A program made the translations under genes and the position numbers. Under the pieces are notes generated by a model, which ran no database searches, was not told the origin of the DNA, and saw only the letters and a program-made list of their open reading frames with translations. Shown here piece by piece: positions 1-5,056 of a stretch of 8,813 bases of DNA. Source of the DNA: Bacteroidales bacterium (GTDB lineage: Bacteria > Bacteroidota > Bacteroidia > Bacteroidales > UBA932); contig JAFZLQ010000015.1 of the NCBI GenBank assembly GCA_017551425.1, forward strand, positions 1 through 8,813, written 5' to 3'. The stretch's first letter is position 1, and every line of letters begins with the position of its first letter.

Positions 1-14
1 AAAAGGATAGCTAT

Positions 15-190
15 TTATTTTTTCGCTTCCGCCGCAGAAGCGGCAGGCTGTCTCCTCCGGGGCCCGTGGCCGCCCATGGCCACGTGAATGGGTGGGGCCC
101 ACAAGCATAGCGCAGTGGGAGGGATGAGCGAAGCGAAGGCTTCCGGAGGAGAGCAGCCTGCGCTCGAAGGCGGAAAGACACAAAAAAAGA
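15..190. repeat. GC-rich self-complementary intergenic element, possible interspersed repeat or structured RNA
   Basis: This non-coding stretch folds on itself extensively. The main helix pairs 43-60 with 143-161: 18 base pairs with a single bulged G at 153. An outer stem pairs 27-33 (TTCCGCC) with 169-175 (GGCGGAA), and beyond it a T-tract (18-23) faces an A-tract (182-188). Inside the main helix, 66-71 (GTGGCC) pairs with 78-83 (GGCCAC), and two GGGCCC blocks (60-65, 95-100) can pair. An alternative helix pairs 98-102 with 115-119. A small hairpin, 24-29 with 37-42, competes with the outer stem. The AT-rich flanks contrast sharply with the GC-rich core. The pairing is directly visible; the nature of the element is inference. 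It may be a REP/MITE-like dispersed element or a structured RNA. No known RNA family was recognised. I see no convincing open reading frame. Confidence 0.45.
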
Positions 191-227
191 GGATGACCTC
201 AAGTCTTAAGACTTTTTAGTCACCCTC
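182..227 (-). terminator. Intrinsic terminator after gdhA
   Basis: Read on the minus strand, GAGGGTGAC (227-219) pairs over nine positions with GTCATCCTC (197-189), with one G-U wobble, and is followed directly by seven T residues (188-182). Between the arms lies a perfect 14-base palindrome (201-214) that can form a second, stacked hairpin of five pairs with a TTAA loop. The stem begins nine bases beyond the gdhA stop codon, as expected for the end of a transcript. On the plus strand the same stem has one A-C mismatch and is followed by six T residues (229-234), so it may also stop transcription coming from the left. Confidence 0.9.
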
Positions 228-235
228 ATTTTTTA

Positions 236-1579
236 TTAGATTGTGCCTTGCTCGAGCATCGCGGTGGCTACCTTCATGAAGCCTGCGATGTTGGCTCCCT
301 TGACGTAGTCTATGCTGCCGTCGGGCTGGGTGCCGTACTTGACGCACTGCTCGTGGATGGAGTCCATGATGAAGTGCAGCTTGTCATCGACCTCCTTGCC
401 ACTCCAGCTGATGTGGGAGGCGTTCTGGGTCATTTCCAGGCCGCTGGTCGCAACGCCGCCTGCGTTGACGGCCTTGCCGGGGGCGAAGTAAACGCCGTTG
501 TGCTGGAAGAAGTGGATTGCGCCGGGCTGGCATCCCATGTTGGACACCTCGCAGCAGCACCAGCATCCGTTGGCCTTGAGTTCCTTTGCGTCATCCTCTG
601 AAAGCTCGTTCTGGAATGCGCAAGGGAGGGCGATGTCGCACTTGACGCTCCATGCCTTCTTGCCTGCGGTGAACTTTGCGGCTGCAGGGAACTTGTCTGC
701 CATATCCTGTACGCGGTTGCGGTTGGATGCGCGCATGACGAGCATGTAGTCTATCATCTCCTTGGTGATGCCGTCGGGAATCTCGCAGACGCCGTCGGGA
801 CCGGAAATGGCCACCACCTTGGCGCCGAGCTCGGTTGCCTTGATGCAGGCGCCCCATGCCACGTTGCCGAAGCCGGAGACAGCCACCTTGCAGCCCTTGA
901 TGTCCTTGCCTGCCTTGTGGAGGAGGTTCTGGGTGAAGTAAAGGGCGCCGAAGCCGGTTGCCTCGGGACGAAGGATACTTCCGCCCCATGTGCTGCCCTT
1001 GCCGGTAAGGACGCCGGTGTTGTACTCGCGTGCGAGCTTCTTGTACATTCCGTAGAGGAAGCCGATTTCGCGGCCGCCTACGCCTACATCGCCTGCAGGG
1101 ATATCCTGGTCGGGGCCGATGCACTGCCAGAGCTCAAGCATGAATGCCTGGCAGAAGCGCATGATCTCGTCGTTGCTCTTGCCGACGGGGTCGAAGTCCG
1201 AACCGCCCTTTGCGCCGCCCATGGGAAGGGTGGTGAGGGCGTTCTTGAATGTCTGCTCGAAGCCGAGGAACTTGAGCATGGAAGGGGTGACTGCCTTGTG
1301 GAAGCGGAGACCTCCCTTGTAGGGGCCGATTGCGCTGTTGAACTGGATTCGGTAACCGGTGTTGGTCTGCACTTCGCCCTTGTCATCGACCCAGGTCACG
1401 CGGAAGGTGAAGATACGGTCGGGCTCGACCATACGTTCGACGATCTTTGCCTGCTCGAATTCAGGGTGCTGGTTGTACACTTCCTCGATGGACTCGAGAA
1501 CTTCCTGAACTGCCTGGAGATACTCGTTTTCTCCGGGATACTTGGCCCTGAGGCGGGCCATGATGTCTGTGGTTTTCAT
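236..1579 (-). CDS. gdhA: Glutamate dehydrogenase, hexameric family I
   Basis: Interconverts 2-oxoglutarate plus ammonium and glutamate using NAD(P)(H); a cytoplasmic enzyme linking carbon and nitrogen metabolism. The 447-residue length is normal for small bacterial glutamate dehydrogenases. The N-terminal substrate domain shows K88 (GPYKGG), K112 (TFKNAL), catalytic K124 (GGAKGG), D164 (PAGD) and R204 (RPEATG); S379 lies in the TSGLEM motif. These match the catalytic set known from Clostridium symbiosum. The Rossmann domain has GFGNVA at 236-241 and ends its second strand with ISGPDG (258-263). This resembles NAD-using rather than strictly NADP-specific enzymes, so dual or NAD specificity is inferred. 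Odd features are five cysteines between 339 and 350 and CAFQNE (320-325) where CATQNE is usual. It is the last gene before the terminator, 27 bases after korB. The ATG at 1579 matches the family N-terminus. Confidence 0.96.
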   Translation of the reverse strand: MKTTDIMARLRAKYPGENEYLQAVQEVLESIEEVYNQHPEFEQAKIVERMVEPDRIFTFRVTWVDDKGEVQTNTGYRIQFNSAIGPYKGGLRFHKAVTPSMLKFLGFEQTFKNALTTLPMGGAKGGSDFDPVGKSNDEIMRFCQAFMLELWQCIGPDQDIPAGDVGVGGREIGFLYGMYKKLAREYNTGVLTGKGSTWGGSILRPEATGFGALYFTQNLLHKAGKDIKGCKVAVSGFGNVAWGACIKATELGAKVVAISGPDGVCEIPDGITKEMIDYMLVMRASNRNRVQDMADKFPAAAKFTAGKKAWSVKCDIALPCAFQNELSEDDAKELKANGCWCCCEVSNMGCQPGAIHFFQHNGVYFAPGKAVNAGGVATSGLEMTQNASHISWSGKEVDDKLHFIMDSIHEQCVKYGTQPDGSIDYVKGANIAGFMKVATAMLEQGTI

Positions 1580-1606
1580 TTGGTTATTAATGGGTTATTA
1601 TAGGGA
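1580..1606 (-). other. AT-rich korB-gdhA spacer with a repeated octamer
   Basis: This 27-base gap contains the octamer GGTTATTA twice on the plus strand (1582-1589 and 1593-1600), one helical turn apart. On the transcript it forms an AU-rich leader directly before the gdhA start, with no Shine-Dalgarno-like sequence. AT-rich leaders are common before Bacteroidota genes. A regulatory role for the duplicated octamer is speculative, and no TAnnTTTG box is visible here. Confidence 0.35.
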
Positions 1607-2626
1607 TTATTCTACTTCCCAGGTGGATCCGCTGTGGAGCAGCTCGTCAACGCTGTGAATCCTGGACTTGGCCATGACGTCCTTCACCTGGTCGCGCACG
1701 CCGTCGTCGTAGGTGATGTCCTTGACGTCGCGGATGACGCCGAGGGCGACGGGATAGTCGGGGCCCTTCATGTCTGCGAGAGCCATGTGCAGGCCGATGT
1801 TGTCGGTGTGGGCGTCATGCACCAGGACGTCGTCGAGGGTGTATCCGTCCTCGCCTATGGTCACCACGTGCAGCTTGCTGCCGTCGAACACCAGGCCCTT
1901 GTCGGAATTCTTGCCGAATACCATCTTCTCTCCCTGGCGGAGGATGATGGTCCTGTCTGCGCGAACTTCGGGATCGGAAATCGCCTTGTGGGCCCCGTCG
2001 TTGAAGATGACGCAGTTGGTCAGCATTTCCATCACCGAGCAGCCGTCATGCAGGGCGGCCGCCGTCATGATCTCTTCGTTGAGCTTGAGCTCCACGTCCA
2101 GCGAACGGGCGAAGAAAGTACCCTTGGCGCCGAGCACGAGCGAACCGGGGTTGAAAGGATGCTCCACGGTGCCGTAGGGGCTGGTCTTGGTGATAGCCCC
2201 GAATTTGGAGGTGGGAGAATACTGGCCCTTGGTAAGTCCGTAGATCTGGTTGTTGAAGAGGATTATGTTGATGTCGATATTGCGCCTGATGGCGTGGATG
2301 AAGTGGTTTCCGCCGATGGCGAGCGCGTCGCCGTCACCGCAGGCCTGCCACACCGTAAGCCAGGGGTTGGCCACCTTGATGCCGGTGGAAACCGCCGTCG
2401 CACGGCCGTGGATGCTGTGGAAACCGTAGGTGTCCATGTAATAAGGAAGACGGGAGGAGCAGCCGATGCCGGAAACTACCACATAGCGTTCCTTCTCGTA
2501 GCCGAGAGCCTGGCTCACCTTGGGAAGGGCCCTCTGGAGGGCTGCAAGAACCGCATGGTCTCCGCAACCGGGGCACCAGCGGACTTCCTGGTCGGATTTG
2601 AAATCCTTGAATGTAAGACTTGCCAT
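1607..2626 (-). CDS. korB: 2-oxoglutarate:ferredoxin oxidoreductase, beta subunit
   Basis: Thiamine-diphosphate and iron-sulfur subunit of a 2-oxoacid:ferredoxin oxidoreductase. Most likely it interconverts 2-oxoglutarate and CoA with succinyl-CoA and CO2, using reduced or oxidised ferredoxin. The 339 residues are typical. CPGCGDH (18-24) and GIGCSS (53-58) are clear. C18, C21, C56 and C205 (in TNCVIF) match the four ligands of the single [4Fe-4S] cluster known in two-subunit archaeal and bacterial homologues. The thiamine-diphosphate/Mg site is GDGDALAIGGN (97-107) followed by NNQIYGLTKGQYSPTS (125-140). The C-terminal HSGSTWEVE ending is also family-like. It starts three bases after the korA stop, so the two subunits are co-translated or tightly coupled. 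Substrate preference is assigned by family resemblance; other 2-oxoacids cannot be excluded. Confidence 0.93.
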   Translation of the reverse strand: MASLTFKDFKSDQEVRWCPGCGDHAVLAALQRALPKVSQALGYEKERYVVVSGIGCSSRLPYYMDTYGFHSIHGRATAVSTGIKVANPWLTVWQACGDGDALAIGGNHFIHAIRRNIDINIILFNNQIYGLTKGQYSPTSKFGAITKTSPYGTVEHPFNPGSLVLGAKGTFFARSLDVELKLNEEIMTAAALHDGCSVMEMLTNCVIFNDGAHKAISDPEVRADRTIILRQGEKMVFGKNSDKGLVFDGSKLHVVTIGEDGYTLDDVLVHDAHTDNIGLHMALADMKGPDYPVALGVIRDVKDITYDDGVRDQVKDVMAKSRIHSVDELLHSGSTWEVE

Positions 2627-2629
2627 AGA

Positions 2630-4465
2630 CTAAAGCTCCTTATTGATTGCGTCCACAAGCTCGCTCACGAGGAAGGGCTGGCCCTGGACCTTGTTGAAAC
2701 CTACATAATTGAACTGAGGCAGCTGAGCCCGCAGGTAGCCGAGGAACTGGCCGCTGTTGAGCTCGCATACGAGGATCTTTTCGAATCTGGAGAAGAGTTC
2801 AACGGTGCCCTCGGGCAGCGGGTTGATGAAATCGAAGTGGGTGTAAGACACTCCCGTTTCTTCCGCAGCGCCGAGCAGGTGCCCGAAGGTGCCGCCCCAG
2901 CCGACGAGCAGCAGTTTGCCGCTTTCGGGGCCGCATACGAGTTCCTGGCGGGGCAGGTCCTTTGCCACGAGGGCGACTTTCTGCGCCCTCTCGCGCACCA
3001 TGGTCTCATGGTTCACGGGATCGGTGGAAAGCACTCCCTCATGGTTCTTCTCGAGGCCGCCCACGCGGTGCTCGAAGCCCTTCTGGCCGGGGATCGCCCA
3101 GCGGCGGACGAGGGTTTCGGGGTCTCTCTCGAAAGGATGGAAGTTCTCTCCCTCCTCAAGCACGCCGTTGGCGAACGGGGGCTTGATTTCGGGATAATCG
3201 CTCATGGAAGGGATGCGCCAGGGCTCGCTGCCGTTGCCCAGGAAGCCCTCGCTCAGAAGCATGACCGGAGTCATGTGCTCCACGGCTATCTTTGCTGCGA
3301 TGAACGCTGCGTCGAAGCAATGGGACGGGGAATGTGCAGCCACGACGGGCATGGGGCATTCTCCGTTGCGTCCGTAGAGGGCCTGGCCGAGGTCTGACTG
3401 CTCGGTCTTGGTGGGAAGGCCGGTGGAAGGTCCGCCGCGCTGTACGTCGACCACGACCAGCGGCAGTTCAGCCATCACGGCGAGTCCAAGGGCCTCCGTC
3501 TTGAGGGAAAGGCCGGGGCCGGAAGTGGTGGTGACTGCAAGGTTGCCCGCATAGCTTGCGCCGATGGCGGTACAGATGCCGGCTATCTCGTCCTCAGCCT
3601 GCAGGGTCTTGGCGCCGAGGCTCTTGTGTATGGCAAGCTCCTCGAGTATGGCCGTTGCGGGCGTGATGGGATAGGAACCGCAGAACAGCGGAAGGCCGGA
3701 CTTCTCGGATGCGGCGAGGAGGCCCCATGCGGTGGCCTGGTTGCCGGTGATGTTGCGATAGGTGCCGGGCTTCTTGTTCTTCACGGGAGCCACGGTGTAG
3801 GTGTTGGGGATGGCCTGGATGTTGGCGGCATAGTTGAAGCCGTCGTTCAGGACCTTCTTGTTGGGAGCGATGAGCTCGGGATGTTTCTTTGAGAATTTGC
3901 GCTCGAGGTACAGGTAGATGTACTCCAGGGGACGGCTGTAAATGTAGCACGCCATGCCCAGGGTGAACATGTTCTTGCACTTGAGGATAGTCTTGGCGTC
4001 GAGGCCGCTGTCTTTGAGGGACTCCTGGGTGAGGGTGGTAATGCCGGCCACGATGAGGGTGCGGTCTTCCACGCCCAGTTCCTCGAAGGGATTGTCGGTC
4101 TTGAAGCCCGCTCTCTGCATGCCTTTCTCGTCGAATGCGTCGCCATCGACGAGTATCATGGCGGTGGGCTTGCACCATTTGGCGTTGGACTTGAGGGCGG
4201 CGGGATTCATCGCCACCAGCATGTCGCAGAAATCGCCGGGAGTGCCTACGCCCTCGCTTCCGATGTGTACCTGGAAGCCGGAAACGCCCGAGACGGTGCC
4301 GTGAGGGGCGCGTATCTCGGCCGGGAAATCGGGGAATGTTGACAGGGAGTTGCCATAGATCGCAGACATATCAGCGAAAAGAGACCCGGTGAGCTGCATA
4401 CCATCTCCCGAGTCTCCTGCGAATCTGATCACAACATCCTTTAAGTCAATGACTTTGTGTTGCAT
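2630..4465 (-). CDS. korA: 2-oxoglutarate:ferredoxin oxidoreductase, fused gamma-alpha subunit
   Basis: Partner of KorB in a cytoplasmic 2-oxoacid:ferredoxin oxidoreductase. The 611 residues combine two subunits that are separate in four-subunit enzymes. A gamma-type domain occupies roughly 10-195, beginning with FAGDSGDGMQLTG (15-27). The alpha (pyrimidine-binding) domain follows from about 240, with YPITP (265-269), a motif known to matter for catalysis in Sulfolobus enzymes, and TSGPG (314-318). A transketolase-C-like domain spans roughly 515-608. This gamma/alpha fusion plus a ~340-residue beta subunit is the standard two-subunit arrangement. No ferredoxin-like small subunit is encoded beside it, so the electron carrier must come from elsewhere. 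It starts 17 bases after skp and ends three bases before korB. The ATG at 4465 is followed closely by the family N-terminus. The 2-oxoglutarate specificity is inferred from similarity and from the adjacent gdhA. Confidence 0.93.
   Translation of the reverse strand: MQHKVIDLKDVVIRFAGDSGDGMQLTGSLFADMSAIYGNSLSTFPDFPAEIRAPHGTVSGVSGFQVHIGSEGVGTPGDFCDMLVAMNPAALKSNAKWCKPTAMILVDGDAFDEKGMQRAGFKTDNPFEELGVEDRTLIVAGITTLTQESLKDSGLDAKTILKCKNMFTLGMACYIYSRPLEYIYLYLERKFSKKHPELIAPNKKVLNDGFNYAANIQAIPNTYTVAPVKNKKPGTYRNITGNQATAWGLLAASEKSGLPLFCGSYPITPATAILEELAIHKSLGAKTLQAEDEIAGICTAIGASYAGNLAVTTTSGPGLSLKTEALGLAVMAELPLVVVDVQRGGPSTGLPTKTEQSDLGQALYGRNGECPMPVVAAHSPSHCFDAAFIAAKIAVEHMTPVMLLSEGFLGNGSEPWRIPSMSDYPEIKPPFANGVLEEGENFHPFERDPETLVRRWAIPGQKGFEHRVGGLEKNHEGVLSTDPVNHETMVRERAQKVALVAKDLPRQELVCGPESGKLLLVGWGGTFGHLLGAAEETGVSYTHFDFINPLPEGTVELFSRFEKILVCELNSGQFLGYLRAQLPQFNYVGFNKVQGQPFLVSELVDAINKEL
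2636..2640 (-). promoter_or_regulatory. Shine-Dalgarno-like AGGAG before korB
   Basis: On the minus strand AGGAG lies nine bases upstream of the korB ATG, inside the last codons of korA. It supports the ATG at 2626 as the start. It stands out because the other starts in this window have AT-rich leaders without such a motif, as is usual in Bacteroidota. It may be a chance product of the Lys-Glu-Leu codons that end korA. Confidence 0.4.
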
Positions 4466-4482
4466 CTTATTAATTTGTGTGG

Positions 4483-5046
4483 TTACTGAAGCTGCTCTTG
4501 TGCCTGTGCCTGAAGCTCTGCCTGAAGCGTCTCAAGGGTACGTCCGTCGGGGATGCCGAGGGCCTTGCGGGCAGCGGGGGTGAGGTCGTCGCTCTGGGCC
4601 GGATCTACGTAGAGAGCCGTGCTCTTGTCGAAGACGAACACATAGCCGCCCTTCTTGGCGAGGTCTTCCAGAGTCTCCTGGGCCTTCTTGTAGATGGGGG
4701 CCATGAGCTGCTGCTGTTGCTGCTGGAGCTCTGCCTGGACGCTCTGCTCGAACTCCTGGATGCGCTGCTGGATGTCCGTCAGCTCCTTCTCCTTGCTCTC
4801 GCGTATCGCCTGCGTCCATGTGGCGGCTTTCTGCTGGTACTGCTGATACTTGGTATTGAACTCATCGGCCATCGCCTGATAAGTTTCGCGGGCCTCCTTG
4901 CTGGAGGCGTCCATCGTTGCACGGGCCTGGTCTGCCTCCGGCATAAGCTGAACGAGCTCGGAGAAATTGACGTAGGCGAATTTCTGCTGTGCGAACGTTG
5001 CTGCGCTCATCATTGCCAATGCGGCAACCAAAAGGATCTTTTTCAT
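4483..5046 (-). CDS. skp: Periplasmic OmpH/Skp-family chaperone
   Basis: Predicted periplasmic chaperone that holds unfolded outer-membrane proteins on their way to the BAM complex. The 187-residue product starts with a clear signal peptide (MKK, hydrophobic core, TFA|Q cleavage after residue 19). The OmpH domain follows: KFAYVNFSELVQLMPE (22-37) forms the first strand, a long charged and glutamine-rich helical hairpin spans about 38-130, and GGYVFVFDKS (133-142) is the returning strand. Residues 108-113 are six consecutive glutamines, and the C-terminal tail (171-187) is again rich in Gln and Ala. Skp forms trimers through the strand regions in characterised homologues. It follows bamA by 10 bases, the usual partnership. 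Many Bacteroidota carry two such genes in tandem here; only one is present before korA. Confidence 0.92.
   Translation of the reverse strand: MKKILLVAALAMMSAATFAQQKFAYVNFSELVQLMPEADQARATMDASSKEARETYQAMADEFNTKYQQYQQKAATWTQAIRESKEKELTDIQQRIQEFEQSVQAELQQQQQQLMAPIYKKAQETLEDLAKKGGYVFVFDKSTALYVDPAQSDDLTPAARKALGIPDGRTLETLQAELQAQAQEQLQ
4708..4725 (-). repeat. Short CAG/CAA repeat coding for polyglutamine in skp
   Basis: Six consecutive glutamine codons (five CAG, one CAA) encode residues 108-113 of the chaperone helix. Such triplet runs can change length by slippage in units of one residue without breaking the frame. The tract is short, interrupted by one CAA, and sits in a helical arm that tolerates length change. 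Confidence 0.5.
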
Positions 5047-5056
5047 ATCTGTCTCT

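Noticed and set aside
137..158. Resemblance to the SRP (4.5S) RNA apical motif, TCCGGAGG followed by GAGCAGCC on the plus strand
   Set aside because: The required 5' partner UCAGG is missing, the tetraloop stem is mismatched, and the bases are better used in the long helix with 43-60.
15..190. 6S RNA as the identity of the structured element
   Set aside because: The length and closed ends are suggestive, but there is no clear single central bubble, the apical part is a branched GC-rich fold, and no conserved 6S signature could be seen.
11..202. Possible 63-residue protein on the minus strand after gdhA
   Set aside because: It needs a TTG start inside the terminator, reads through the T-tract, and its Arg/Pro/Leu-rich sequence follows from the GC-rich self-complementary element. 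No recognisable domain.
1634..3397. Long plus-strand open frame of 587 codons opposite korB and korA
   Set aside because: It lies wholly antisense to two clear enzymes and spans their junction. The product shows no domain and has the Val/Glu/His-rich composition typical of the reverse strand of GC-rich genes.
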